Of a stretch of DNA of 64,000 nt, positions 15,585 through 27,373 are shown piece by piece (position 1 is the stretch's first letter; each line of letters starts with the position of its first letter). The notes under the pieces were generated by a model. It saw nothing but the letters and a program-made list of their open reading frames with translations. It was not told the origin of the DNA and made no database searches. Location: positions 62,001-126,000 of the forward strand of contig JADIYM010000011.1 in the NCBI GenBank assembly GCA_016705245.1, in the 5' to 3' direction. This DNA is from Blastocatellia bacterium. GTDB taxonomy: Bacteria; Acidobacteriota; Blastocatellia; UBA7656; JADIYM01. Both the position numbers and the translations under genes were made by a program.

Positions 15585-18500
15585 ATGTCGCGTCGTCACC
15601 TGTTCGTTTCAGTCGCTATCTGTGCGTGTGTGTTCGGATCGTCGCTCGCGGCGCTCACGTCGGTGCGCAGTCGCATCGCTTTCGAGGAATCGGCGCTGTC
15701 GATGTCTCGTCCGGTGCCGCAGGCACTCTCGACCGTTGACGGAACCGCCGGTGCGAGGCTTTCGCTCATGGCCGTCCCGTCCCTGCCGGATGAGGTGGCT
15801 GACGTACCGGCGGAGATCGGAGGAATGCGACCTTCGGCCGTCGCTAGTGCCGACTTCGATGAGGACGGCACGCCGGACTTCGTTGCCGGGTACGCGGGCG
15901 ACGGTACGGGCGCAGTCGCCATCTGGCGCGGCAACGTTGACGCCCGGTACCCGAACACTATCGAAGCGCAGGCGCGGCGCGATGCCGGGACTTTCACCGA
16001 AGCGCCATTTCTCGGCGTCCTCACAACTGCGAGTACCGTCGTGATGCCTGAGTTCGTCGCGGCGAGCGACTTTGACGGCGATGGAAATATGGATGCCGTG
16101 CTCACGCGCGTGGGAGCGACGGCGATCTCGCTGCTGTCGGGAAACGGCGAGGGCGGACTGATCTCCGAGCGATCGATCGAACTTCCAGGCTCGGTAACGG
16201 CATTCGCCAGCGGAGACGTCGGTCAACTCGACTCGCACGACGACGTCGTCCTCGGACTCGACACGTCGCAGGGTCCTCAGCTTGTCGTGCTTCGCGCGGG
16301 ATTTACGACATTCGGCGAAATGCCCGAGAGGATTTCCGTCCCCAGTCTTCCGTCCGCCATGCGAATCGGCCGCGTTGGCGACGATGGTCCGACGGACATC
16401 GTCGCGGTGTCGGCATCAACCTTGTGGATGCTCAACGGCGTCAGTCCGGATGCGGTCGATAGAAGGTCATTCGACGATCGCGCCGTTGTCCGCGACCTCC
16501 CGTTCGAGGCCGACCTCGTGACGATCGGCAACTTTTCAGGTTCAAAGCGTCGCGACATTGCTCTTCGCGACCGCGATGGCAGCGTGCACGTGCTGGCGCA
16601 ACTCGGCGAGCGCGACTTCCGCACACCCGCAGCGTCGCTTCCGCTTCTCAGCTCGCTCTCCGCAGATTCAACCTGGCGACTCGTCGAAAACGTCTGGGAA
16701 CCGCTTTCGCCTGCCGCCTCGCAACGGTCTCTCGTCGGCGCGAAGCTCTCCGAGGGAGTGTATGACGACCTGGTGGTCTCCGACGGTTCCACGTCGATGT
16801 CGGTGCTCGTCAACGGCGCCGATGCCGAGGCCCAGAAGCGCGTGCCTTCTTTCGACGCGGTCGTCGAGCACATCTCGACACCGATTGAATCGACCGCCGT
16901 GCTACCGATGCGTCTGAACGGCGACGCGCTGTCGGACCTCGTCTTCGTCGGCTCCGGCTCGCCGCAGCCGTCGGCGATCGTCTCGGCGCCTCGGCTCACG
17001 TTTACCGTCATCAACACCGCCGACATGGGCGCCGGTTCGCTTCGTCAGGCCATCCTCGACGCCAACGGGACGGCAGGTTTCGACGCCATCACGTTCGCGA
17101 TTCCAGGTGGCGGACCGCACGTCATCACCCTTGCGACCGAGCTGCCACAGGTCACAGGGGTCTGCTCGATCGATGCCACGACGCAGCCCGGGTTCACGAC
17201 CGCGCCTATAGTGCGCTTGCACGGCGGCGCCATTGTCGGCACGGGAAACGGGTTCACGGTCGTCGGAGGTTCGACGCTTATTCGTGGATTCTCGATCACG
17301 GGGTTTCCTGGATCGGTCCTGACCGGAAACGGCATCTTCTTCCCGTCGGCGTCGGGCGACGCAAACACGGTCGAAGGCAACTTCGTCGGCATCGACACAG
17401 GCGGCGTCACCGTCATCGCGAACGCGAGTGATGGTATCCGCGGCGAAGCGGGCTCGGACAGTCACACGATTGGCGGAACGGTGGCTTCGGCGCGCAACGT
17501 CTCGACGGCGAACAGCGACGGCGTGCAGCTGAGCAGCACGGTCGGCGCGATGATCCAGGGCAACTATCTTGGTCCGAATGCCACCGGAACGGCCGGTCCG
17601 GGCAACGTCGCGTCCGGATGCCGATTGATCAGCACGACGGCCTGCACCGTCGGCGGCCCGGCGGGGAGCCGCAACATCATCTCGGGAAACACGACCGACG
17701 GTATCGTGGTGAACACCGGCGGAACGAGCAATTCCATTGCCGGCAACTACATCGGCATGACCGTCACCGGGAATGCTCCGTTCGGCAACGGCTCGTTCGG
17801 CGTGAACCTCTTGGGAGCGAATGCAACGAACGTCGGAGGGCCGGCCGTCAACGACCGCAACGTGATCACTGCGAATCCTGGAGGCGGCGTCAACGCGCCG
17901 GCACAGTCGCACAACATTCAGGGCAACTACATCGGGATCGACGCGGCGGCAATGGTCGGTTACGGCAACGGCGCCAACGGCATCATTGCCGGCGGGAACA
18001 ACACGGGAATCTCCAGCAACGAAGTCGTCCAACATTCGACCGCGGGCATCAATGCCAGCGGGATGAACGTCTCGATCACGGCCAACAACCTCTACGGGAA
18101 CGGAACCTGCGTCGTGGCTTCGGCCGCCGGCGTGTCGGTAGTCTCGAATTTCATCGGGCAGAGCTCAGGCGGCGTCGCCATCACCGCGAATGTAATCTGC
18201 ACCGACAATATCTTCGTCCAGATCACGCAGCCGATCCTCGTGACCGGCGCCGCTTCGTCGGACCTGCGGCGAAATCGGTTCATCGCCTGCGGCGCCCCGC
18301 CTATCGACCTCAACGCCGACGGGCCGACGCCGAACGATGCCGGGGACGGCGATGCGGGTCCGAACGGGCTGCAGAACTTCCCCGTCATCGCGTCCGCTGT
18401 CGCGATCCCTGGAGGGACGATGATTTCGGGCACGCTGAACTCGACGCCGAGCACGGGTTTCGAGATCGTGTTCTATTCGAATTCGGCCTGCAATCCTGGC

Positions 18501-21500
18501 GAGGCCCAGACGTTGCTCGGCGCACTTCCGGTGCTGACCGACGGCTCGGGAATCGCGATGTTCACGGTCAATGCACCTGTCACGGCGCCGGGCTCGGTCA
18601 TCGTCGCAACTGCGACGAACATCGCGATTCCCGCGCCGGCGACATCCGAGCTCTCGGCGTGCACGACCGTCACGACTTCGTCCGATGTTTCAGCAACGAT
18701 CACCGACGCGCCTGACCCGGTCATCGCCGGCGGCAACCTCACCTACTCGATTACGGTCGGCAATGCAGGACCGAGCGTCGCGACGATGTCGACGTTCACG
18801 CAGACCATGCCGGCATCAACAACGTTCGTCTCGTTGACGCCGTCCGGAGGATGGTCGTGCTCGACACCGCCGATGGGCGGCAACGGTCCGATCACCTGCA
18901 ACGCACCTCGATGGCGCCGTCGTCGTCGGCCGTCTTTTCGATCACGGTCGCGGTGGATCCGTCCGCCGGCGGTGCGATGCTGAACAGTTCGGTAATGGCT
19001 TCGTCGGCGTCACCCGATCCGGTGCCGGCAAACAACAACGCGGCAACGATGACCTCGGTTGTAGCGCAGGCGGACTTTTCGATCGTCGTGACGGACACTC
19101 CCGACCCTGTCGCCGCCGGAACCGCACTGACCCTCGGCACGACGGTGACAAATGCGGGCCCGAGCGACGCCACGATGGGCTCGATGACGCAGCAAATACC
19201 GGTCGGCACGACCTTTGCCGCGTTCACGGCGGCTCCCGGATGGAGCTGCAGTACGCCCCCGATCGGCGGGACCGGAACGGTGACCTGCACGAGCCCGGCA
19301 ATTCCGACGGGAGCCGTCGCGGTTTTCTCGCTGACGGTCGACGTGCCGGCGAACGCCGCGGACGGCTCGATGCTCACTTCGACGTCCACCGCTACTTCCG
19401 CAACGGCAGACCCTAACGGCGCCAACAACTCGACGATTTCGTCGACGACCGTCAGCGCCCAGGCTGATCTCTCGATTACGGTCGTCGGAACTCCGGATCC
19501 GGTCGTCGCGGGCAACGACCTGACCTATGCCATCAATGTCACGAACGCTGGACCGAGCGACGCACAGTCCGTGTCGATGACGCAGTCGACGCCGCCCGGC
19601 ACTACGTTCGCCGTCGTCTCGTCGCCCGTCGGTTGGAACTGCACGTCGCCGCCGATTGGCGGCACTGGCCCCGTCACGTGCACTGCTCCGGTGCTCGCCA
19701 ACGGCTCCACCGCCGTTTTCTCGCTGACGGTGACGGTCGCACCCGGGACGCCCGACGGGACAAACATCCCGGCGACCGCGAACGTTTCGAGCGCGACGAC
19801 AGATCCGAACGGCGCCAACGACTCGGCCGGAGACTCGACGACCGTCGCCGTTTCGGCCGACGTCTCAATCGGAGTCATTGCGACGCCGAATCCAGTTGTC
19901 GCGGGAACGCAGCTGACCTATGGAATTAATGTAATCAACAGCGGACCGAGCGATGCCCTGTCGGTTGCCGTGTCGCAGGCAACTCCGGCTGGAACAACCT
20001 TCGCATCCGTCTCGGCACCACCGGGATGGAACTGCACTGCTCCGGCGCCCGGCGGAACCGGTGGCGTGACGTGCACGAATCCCGTGCTCGCGGCCGGCGC
20101 ATCGGCGTCTTTCGCACTTACCGTCAACGTACTTCCGAGCGTACCTGGCGGCTCGACCATTGCCGCGACGGCAACCATTGCATCGGCAACCCCGGATGCC
20201 AATGCCGGGAACAACTCTGCGGTCGAGATGACTTCCGTGGGAGCCTCGGCAAACCTGACTCTCGCCACCTCTGCAGAGCCTGAGACCGTCAACGCCGGCG
20301 AGACCGTCACCTACACGGTGACGGCGACGAATCTCGGGCCGAGCGATGCGGTCGATCTCGCCATCACGACGTCGATCCCGATTGGCCTGGCGTTCGAATC
20401 CGCCACGGCCGACGGCGGCACGTGCTCGGTACCGGAGGTCGGAGCGACGTCTGGTGACGTGATCTGCGCCTGGTCGGGTGCCACACCGGTCGGCGGCACG
20501 CGGACGGCGGTCGTCACGCTGCGCGCGTTGACGACACTGCCCGACGGGTCGCTGGTGTCGGACAGCTCGACCGTTTCGTCATCGACGGTCGACCCGGACA
20601 CCACGAACAACCTCGCGAGCGGAAGCGTCACGGTCGTCCAGATCGCGGATCTTTCGCTGACCATCGTGAACGTTCCCGATCCAGTCGGCCCCGGGTCGAC
20701 GCTCGTTTCGACCATGACCGTTACGAACAACGGCCCGGTCGCGGCGCTCGACGTCGACGTCGTGACGTCAACGCCTACCGGTACGGTGTTCAGCTCGATT
20801 CAATTCACGCAAGGCACGGCAACGACCCCTGCGGTTGGCGAGTCCGGACCGATCGTCATTTCGCTTGGCGACATGGCGAACGGATCGACAGCGGTGATCA
20901 CGATCGCCTGCGTCGTAACCGCCGGCGACGGCGAGTCCGTCACTACGACGGCGTCGCTCTCGACACTGACGACCGATCCTGATCCAGCCAACAACGCGGT
21001 TTCGTCGCACGCGGTCGTCGCAATCACGGCGCTTCAGTCCGACGTCTCGGCGACGGTCACGCTCGATCCTCCCGAGGTGGTCTCTGGATCCGAGTCGATC
21101 ATCACGATCGAGATCGCAAACGCGGGACCTGATCCCGCCACTGATGTCGTGATGACCCAGACGCTGCCTCCGGGAGCTTTCCTGCGGGCAGTCGAGGTAT
21201 CGCAAGGGACATTCACGGCTCCAGCGCCCGGCAGCGGAGGGACGGTACGCGCGCAGATCGGCGGCCTGAGCGTGGGAGGCCGCGCCACAGTCCGCATAGC
21301 CGTGCAGGTCACTGCAACGACTGGTTCGTCGTTGCTCATCACCGCCATAGCCAGCAGCTCTTCGTCCGATCCGGATCCGTTCAACAACACGAGTCTCGAA
21401 GAGATCGGCGTACGTGAAGGCGAAAGGGTGATACTCGACTGGTTGCCTCCGGATTTTGGCGAGGCGGTTCCCTTCCCGCCGCCGCGATCGTTGACGATCA

Positions 21501-22045
21501 TGCGGATTCGTCCGGGTTCTCCGCCGACGGTTCCGGTCCGGCGTGCTGCTGTTCCGGCCGCGCCGCGCGAGCCGCGTGCGACGCTTGTGGGGTACAACAT
21601 CTATCGCACGAACCAGCCTGGGACCTTGCCGAATCCAGCCAACTTCTTCACGCAGGTGCCGGCGAGCTCGACGACGGTGACGATTCCAACGTCTCCTGGC
21701 GGGTCGTTCTTCGTGGTGACGGCGCAGTACGATACCGGTGAGAGCGGCCCGACGAACGAGGCCAGTGGCAACATCCCGGCTGCCGAGCTCGAACGGGTCG
21801 ACGTGAAGAACACGAAGATCGTTGCGACTGGCACGGGATTTTCTGACGAAGTTCAGGTCTTCGTCGACGGGATTCCGTTCGTGAAGACCGCGAAGGTCAA
21901 GAAGGAAGCGACGAGGGTCGTCCAGAAGGGCAATCTCATTACCGGTCAGACGATCGCCCAATATGTCGCTAGTCGGGGCGGAGTGGTCGTCGTGAGCTTC
22001 CGAAACAGTAACGGAGGTATTGCGACATACCGTGTCGGAGAATGA
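15585..22045 (+). CDS. giant secreted protein: FG-GAP, beta-helix and seven DUF11 repeats (frameshifted)
   Basis: Surface or secreted protein of about 2150 residues once a one-base deletion near 18905-18912 is bridged. ATG 15585 follows GAGGG. Order: signal peptide; FG-GAP/VCBS-like units (DFDEDGTPDFVAGY, DFDGDGNMDAVL); from about 16,990 a segment starting NTADMGAGSLRQAILDANG, then a right-handed beta-helix with repeated GNYIG units; seven DUF11-type repeats of about 120 residues, each near (P)DPV-x-AG-x-LTY and NAGPSDA; a fibronectin-like section; and a C-terminal TIG-like domain. In the first frame translation turns to Arg-rich nonsense after PITCNAP and stops at 18983. The second frame resumes SMAPSSSAVFSITVAVDPSAGG. 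Function is probably adhesive or structural, as inferred for this family. Confidence 0.82.
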
Positions 22046-22361
22046 GCCGGTACCCCGAGCGGTACTGACGGCCGCGAGCGTCAGAACCGCGAGCGGTAGC
22101 GAGCCGGCCTGCGGACAGATTGTAGTACTCGCGGATTTAAGGTCGGACGTACACTCGACTTGTGGTGACTCGCGGGACTGCACGTGCTGTTGGCTGCACG
22201 CGAGTCGTACGACTCGCGTCCCGTGGAGATTACAGTCGGCCCGTCGTCCAACTCGCGTCCCGTGGAGATTAAAGTCGGCCCGTCGCTGCGCTCCGGGTTC
22301 TGGGTCGGCGATGGTCTGATTTGACGGGCCGTGGAAACGCACACCGTTTGGCCCATCGCAT
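22046..22361. repeat. intergenic repeat cluster
   Basis: No gene. It contains ACCGCGAGCGGTAGCGAGC (22088-22106) of the family A core, a 35-bp direct duplication beginning ACTCGCGTCCCGTGGAGATT (22212-22246 and 22251-22285, one mismatch), and a family B unit CGCTGCGCTCCGGGTTCTGG (22283-22302) inside 22275-22308. It separates the convergent DUF11 and OYE genes. Confidence 0.6.
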
Positions 22362-23468
22362 TCATGCGTTGGTCACCTCGAGCGCCGGATAGTCGATGTA
22401 GCCGCGCTCCCCCCCGGAATAGAAAAGCGTTGGGTCGGGCTTGGCGAGAGCCGCACCTGTTGCGAACCGCTCCGGCAGATCCGGATTTGCGATGAACGGC
22501 ACTCCGAACGCGACGAGATCAGCCTCGCCACGCGCTATTACCGCCTCGCCCGACGCCTTGTCGTAGCCGCCGTTCGCGATGATCGGTCCGTGGAAGAGCC
22601 GTCGCAGATGCGGGGTAAGCCGCTCGCCCTCCACCGCCGTCGTTGCCATCGGTCCCGCAATTGCCTCAATCAGGTGGAGGTATGCGAGGTTGTACCGCGC
22701 CAGATTCTCGACGGCGTATGAGAAAGTCGCTGCGCGATCGCTATCACCCATGCTGTTGAACGTTCCGCGCGGCGAGAGTCGGATGCCAACGCGGTTCGCG
22801 CCCCACACGTCGACGACCGCCTCGGTCACTTCGAGCATGAACCTTGCTCGGTTCTCGACCGAGCCGCCGTAGGCGTCCGTTCGATGGTTCGAGTTGTCCT
22901 GCAGGAATTGATCGATGAGGTAGCCGTTCGCCGCGTGGATCTCGACGCCGTCGAAGCCGGCCTGTCTGGCCATTCGAGCGCCGTGCGCGTACTCCTCGAC
23001 GATGCCGGCAATCTCGGACGTCTCGAGCGCCCGAGGCGTCACGAACGGTTTCAGTCCCTCGTACGTGAAGACCTCGCCATCAGGCGCGATGGCCGACGGA
23101 GCGACCGGCAGGTCGCCGTTCGGCTGAAGCGACGGATGCGAGATCCGCCCCACGTGCCAGAGCTGGAGGAAGATTTTCCCGCCTCGGTCGTGGACGGCAC
23201 TCGTCACGCCTCGCCAGCCTTCGACCTGGGCATCGGTGTAAATGCCGGGAGTTCCCGGATACCCGATGCCGCGCTCCGAGACCTGGCTCGCCTCCGTCAC
23301 GATCAGCCCGGCGGAAGTGCGCTGCGCGTAGTACGTCGCGTTCATCTCGGTGGGCGCCAGTCCCGCTCCGGCGCGGTTGCGAGTCATTGGCGCCATCACG
23401 ATCCGGTTCTTCAACTCGACAGCTCCGATACGCACCGGAGTCATGAGATTCTGCGTTTCGCTTGTCAT
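22362..23468 (-). CDS. nemA: alkene reductase, Old Yellow Enzyme family
   Basis: FMN-dependent NAD(P)H oxidoreductase that reduces activated C=C bonds or nitro-compounds, cytoplasmic TIM barrel, 368 residues as usual for the family. Visible signatures: N-terminal MAPMTRNRA, the LQLWHVGRISHP strand, and the substrate-binding HAANGYLIDQFLQDNSNHR with H178, N181 and Y183. The C-terminal phosphate-binding part IIANGGYD is present. A MarR regulator lies upstream on the same strand with a 92-bp gap that holds an inverted repeat, so induction by electrophiles is likely (compare nemRA in E. coli, where the regulator is TetR-type). The symbol follows family naming only. Confidence 0.9.
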   Translation of the reverse strand: MTSETQNLMTPVRIGAVELKNRIVMAPMTRNRAGAGLAPTEMNATYYAQRTSAGLIVTEASQVSERGIGYPGTPGIYTDAQVEGWRGVTSAVHDRGGKIFLQLWHVGRISHPSLQPNGDLPVAPSAIAPDGEVFTYEGLKPFVTPRALETSEIAGIVEEYAHGARMARQAGFDGVEIHAANGYLIDQFLQDNSNHRTDAYGGSVENRARFMLEVTEAVVDVWGANRVGIRLSPRGTFNSMGDSDRAATFSYAVENLARYNLAYLHLIEAIAGPMATTAVEGERLTPHLRRLFHGPIIANGGYDKASGEAVIARGEADLVAFGVPFIANPDLPERFATGAALAKPDPTLFYSGGERGYIDYPALEVTNA

Positions 23469-23507
23469 CGCGGTGTCCTTTCGTTCGAATGCCTGTATTT
23501 CTCTAGA

Positions 23508-23536
23508 TGAACTGTACGTAGTCAGAACAGTTCAGA
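23508..23536. promoter_or_regulatory. candidate MarR operator upstream of the OYE gene
   Basis: Perfect 8-bp inverted repeat TGAACTGT (23508-23515) / ACAGTTCA (23527-23534), 11-bp spacer. Its right side, GAACAGTTCAGA (23525-23536), occurs identically, in complement, in the marR promoter at 24022-24033. Confidence 0.6.
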
Positions 23537-23560
23537 GATGTACGATCTGCGCAAATTTTT

Positions 23561-24004
23561 TTAGCTGCTGCACGGCCCGGCCGACAGAGCTGCGAGGAAG
23601 CGCTCCATCGTCTGCCGCTCGTCGGTGCCAAGCCCGTCAAAGAGTGTGGCATCAACAGTTTGCATAACCTGGGTTCCCGCCATCGATCGCTCTCGACCGA
23701 GGTCAGTTATCGATGCGAGGACACTTCGCCGATCGTTAGGATCATCGACTCTGGCGACCAATCCTTCGGTTTCGAGCCTATCGACGAGTTGGGTGACATT
23801 CGACTTCACACAAGCGAGCTTCGCGGCCAGCCTGCTCAAGGGGAGCGGCTCACCGGCTTCGAGCAGGATCGCGAGCACGTTGAGTTTCGACAGCGACAGC
23901 CCGATCGGCGCGAGCTCGGATTCGAAAGCCGATTCGACACGCTGCGAGGCGTGGAGGATCAGCTTCCAGAGTGGCTCCGACGTCGATGCAGAAAGATCGT
24001 TCAT
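23561..24004 (-). CDS. MarR-family transcriptional regulator
   Basis: 147 residues, a normal MarR length. Winged-helix core: SKLNVLAILLEAGEPLPLSRLAAKLACVKSNVTQLVDRLETEGLV, followed by the wing with the family signature DPNDRRSVLASITDLG. A Cys (CVKSN) precedes the recognition helix; thiol sensing is possible but unproven. The start at 24004 (MNDLSAS) is preferred over the ORF start at 24103 because promoter elements sit at 24012-24040 directly upstream. It probably represses itself and the adjoining OYE gene. Confidence 0.88.
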   Translation of the reverse strand: MNDLSASTSEPLWKLILHASQRVESAFESELAPIGLSLSKLNVLAILLEAGEPLPLSRLAAKLACVKSNVTQLVDRLETEGLVARVDDPNDRRSVLASITDLGRERSMAGTQVMQTVDATLFDGLGTDERQTMERFLAALSAGPCSS

Positions 24005-24011
24005 CGACTGA

Positions 24012-24040
24012 ACAATACAAGTCTGAACTGTTCGGGTCAA
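24012..24040 (-). promoter_or_regulatory. marR promoter with overlapping operator
   Basis: On the minus strand, -35 TTGACC (24035-24040) and -10 TATTGT (24012-24017) are separated by 17 bp. The spacer contains the shared operator word GAACAGTTCAGA (24022-24033). A start point near 24005 would leave essentially no leader before the ATG at 24004, so the mRNA may be leaderless. Confidence 0.6.
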
Positions 24041-24064
24041 GAACTTTATTTGCAGGGACCCAGG

Positions 24065-24101
24065 CATCAGAACCGCGAGCGGTAGCGAGCAGGCCTGATG
24101 C
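24065..24101. repeat. short GCGAGCGGTAGCGAGC repeat
   Basis: GCATCAGAACCGCGAGCGGT and on, flanked by inverted GCATCAG/CTGATGC ends. It matches the core of the family A arms and the unit at 22088-22106. Confidence 0.5.
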
Positions 24102-24160
24102 ATTGCTCAGTTGAAAATCGTTCATGACAAACCCACGAACGCCTCAGTACTCTCGACGAC

Positions 24161-24880
24161 GTGCGCGACCTCAGATCGTCCGTGTCCACGCTCGCGAAAC
24201 GTGCGGGACGATTCATCGCCGGGGTCGCAACCGCTCTCGCCCTGGCCGTCGGCTGTCCCGCGCTGTTCATGTGGCTTGCGACGCCGCCGGCCCCGGCCAT
24301 CGATCTTCCGGCCGAGGCGCCATCCACACGCCATCGCGTGTTCGTCATGGCCTGGGGCTATCACTCCTCCATTTTCGTCGAGCAGCCGGCAGGCTGGAGG
24401 CTCGGCCCGGAGGGTCACGAAGACGCGCCAGTAGTCGAGTATGGCTGGGGTGACCGCTCCTTCTTCATGGAGTCGAACTACTGCCCGATCTCTCTTTTCA
24501 ACGCCGCATTCATTCCAACGCCGACCGTCGTCTACGTCAGAGGACACGACCGCCCGCCCAACGAGTTCGTCGCGGGAGGCGAGATCTACGTTCGAGAGTG
24601 TTCGGCGGAAGAGTTGCGGCTTCTCGTGACCATTCTCGAGTCGCAGATGGCACGCGCCGCCGACGGCGCTCGTCCGAGGCCGTTCCCACCGACTGCGGAA
24701 TACGGCGGAAGGTTCTATCCGGGACGCGAGTACTACGTGATCTGGTGGAACTGCAACGAATGGACGGTGAGGATGCTGCGCGACGCAGGAATGGCTTCAT
24801 CCGCCGCGTGCGTCGGCCTGAAGGACCAGGTCGGCGGCAGACTCGTCGGTTTCGCGCCTGCTCGTCGGACCGTCGAATAA
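24161..24880 (+). CDS. DUF2459 (TIGR02117-like) protein
   Basis: 239 residues starting at GTG 24161. An N-terminal membrane or signal segment (about 15-40, AGVATALALAVGCPALFMWL) is followed by a domain with VFVMAWGYHSSIFVEQPAGW and VEYGWGDRSFFM, as in the DUF2459 family, and a conserved WWNCNEWTVRMLRDAG near the C-terminus. The HSS/Cys/Asn residues recall NlpC/P60-like folds, but function is unknown. It is monocistronic between a repeat and the TonB receptor gene. Confidence 0.7.
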   Translation: MRDLRSSVSTLAKRAGRFIAGVATALALAVGCPALFMWLATPPAPAIDLPAEAPSTRHRVFVMAWGYHSSIFVEQPAGWRLGPEGHEDAPVVEYGWGDRSFFMESNYCPISLFNAAFIPTPTVVYVRGHDRPPNEFVAGGEIYVRECSAEELRLLVTILESQMARAADGARPRPFPPTAEYGGRFYPGREYYVIWWNCNEWTVRMLRDAGMASSAACVGLKDQVGGRLVGFAPARRTVE

Positions 24881-25063
24881 GTTCCGGAACGGTACAGCTA
24901 CCTATTCGACCGATACCAGCACTAATCGCCCCCTTCATCCCCACCATTCCCGGGCAGGATCGGCCATTCACCGTCCGTATCCGACCGTTCATCGAAATCC
25001 AGTCCCGCAGTCTTCGCATCATCCGTAAGCTGAAGGGCTTGGGGATATGGAGGGGACCTTTCG

Positions 25064-27303
25064 ATGGAGTTTGTGACCATGTTTCGGACCGGGGCTGCGG
25101 TTGCGCACCCGACAAGGCTCGCCGCGCTCGTGCTAGCCGTGCTGGTCGCTGCCACGCCGGTAAGCGCGCGTGCGGCCGAGTCGGCAAATGTCGGAACCGG
25201 TGACGGGTCGATCAGCGGTATCGTCACCATCGGCGACGACAAGCGCCCCGTCGAACACGCGCGTGTGACCATCTCTCCCGGCGGTACAACCGTCTTCACG
25301 GAAGCCGACGGCCACTTCGCCTTCACCGGGCTCGCCGCCGGCCGCTACACCGTAGTAGCCCACATCGAGCGCGTCGACGACCGTGCCATCGAAGTCGTCG
25401 TCTCCGAGAACACAACCGAGTCCGTCGAGATCAACCTTCTCGTCAGCGGAATCCGCGAAGAGGTCACCGTCACCGCCAGCGGTCAGGAAGAGATCACGTC
25501 GAACTCGATCCAGGCCGTGACCGTCATCGGTTCCGATCAGCTCGCAACCCGCAATCCCGTATCCTCGGCGAAGCTCTCGACCACGAGCTTGGCATCGCCA
25601 AGCGCAGCTACGGCCCCGGAAACGCGCGGCCGGTCGTACGCGGCTTCGACGGTGATCGCGTGCTCATCCTCCAGGACGGCATGAAGATCGGAGCGCTCGG
25701 CTTTCAGTCCGGCGATCACTCCGAGCCGGTCGACGTGCTCAGCCTCGAACGTATCGAGATCGTTCGCGGTCCCGCCACACTACTCTACGGCTCGAGCGCG
25801 ATCGGTGGCGTCGTGAACGCCGTCCAGGGTCACGAGACGGCGCAACCGGGCGTGCGCGGATACATGACCGGAGTGCTCAGCTCGAACAACAGCCAGGCGA
25901 GCGGCAACGGCGGCGTCGAATTCGGAACCCAGAACTGGCTGTTCTACTTCGGCGGCGGCGGCAACCGCGTCGACGACTACGAAACGCCGCTTGGGACGGT
26001 ACCGAACTCGTACGTGAATGGCGGTGGCGTGACGGTAGGAGGCGGATGGTACGGCGCGAAAGGATGGATCAACGGGGGCTACGTCTTCGATCGGCGCGAG
26101 TACGGCGTACCGTACGACACGACTGAGGAAGATCCCGAGATCGTATACCTCGACCCGCGGCGCCATTCGATTGCCGTGCGCGGCGGATTTCGGGATACCG
26201 GCGCCTTCATCGACGCCGGGCGATTTTCGTTCCAGGTCAACGACTACCGTCACGCCGAGCGCGACGCGGCGACCGGCGAAATCGGCACGCTCTTCAATAA
26301 TGATGTCGTTGTCTACCGAGGTGTCTTGGATCACGCGCGACGCGGCATCTTCACGGGCAGCTTCGGAATCGAGGGCTCGCATCGCGACTACGAATCGATC
26401 GGAGCCGAGGCGCTCGCGCCGCCAACCACACAGAACCAGTTCGCCGTGTTCGGACTCGAGACGCTGGATTTCGAGCACGCCGTGCTTCAGCTAGGCGGTC
26501 GCGTCGAGCGAAACGCCTACGACTCGTTGACGCTCGATGATCGCAGCTTCACGGGTTTCTCCGGCGCGATTGGCGTGCGGGTGCCGCTGCCGCGAGACTT
26601 CTCGCTCGTCGCGAATTTCTCGTCGAGCCATCGAGCTCCGGCGCTCGAGGAGCTCTACAATTTCGGGCCGCACCCTGGAAACCTCGCATTCGAAATCGGC
26701 AACGTGAACCTCGAGCGCGAACGCTCGACCGGCTTCGACGTCGGGGTTCGCCATGCGTCCGGCCGGGTGAGGTTCGAGGCGAATGCGTACCTGTACCAAA
26801 TTTCGAACTTCATCTACCTCGCCCCGACCGACGAAGTGGAGGACGGTTTCGTCGTCGCGAACTTCGAGGGTGCCGACAGCCGGTTCGCGGGTTTCGAGGC
26901 GAAGGTGGACATCGGACTTCACGAGTACGTCAATCTCGGACTCGGACTCGACTACACGAGAGCCGAGATTCGCGACACTGCAACGCCGCTCCCGAGGATT
27001 CCGCCGATGCGCGGTCGCGCCGCACTCGACTTCCTCTACAAGGGCTTCCGGGTCACGCCTGAGCTGATTTTCTCGGACCGTCAGGATCGCGTGTTCACCT
27101 TCGAGACCGGGACGGCGGGTTATGCGACGTTCCAGCTGGGCGCCGGGTACACGTGGGTCGGCTCGCACGTCGCGCACGTAGTGTCGGTCGAGGGCTTCAA
27201 CCTCACGGATCGCCTGTACCGGAACCATCTGTCGTTCATCAAGAACATCGCGCCAGAAATCGGCCGCGGAGTCCGGATCGCCTACACGTTCAAGTTCTTT
27301 TAG
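25064..27303 (+). CDS. TonB-dependent receptor (frameshifted)
   Basis: Outer-membrane receptor of about 746 residues once a one-base deletion near 25558-25561 is bridged. Order: signal peptide; carboxypeptidase-regulatory-like beta-sandwich (GSISGIVTIGDDKRPVEHARVTI); TonB-box-like EEVTVTAS; plug domain reading ILGEALDHELGIAKRSYGPG then RPVVRGFDGDRVLILQDGM, RGPATLLYGSSAIGGVVN; then a barrel ending IAYTFKFF with terminal Phe. The first frame ends at 25684 and the second carries the rest. GGAGG at 25049-25053 precedes the ATG. Barrel strands and RAPALEELYNFGPHPG are typical of the vitamin B12/zinc (ZnuD-like) group. The ligand is not deducible. Confidence 0.88.
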
Positions 27304-27373
27304 TCCGGTCGTCCGAGAATCCGCATACCGGTCGTCCATGGCCCGTCCCCTGCCCCGCGCCTATACTCGCGCG

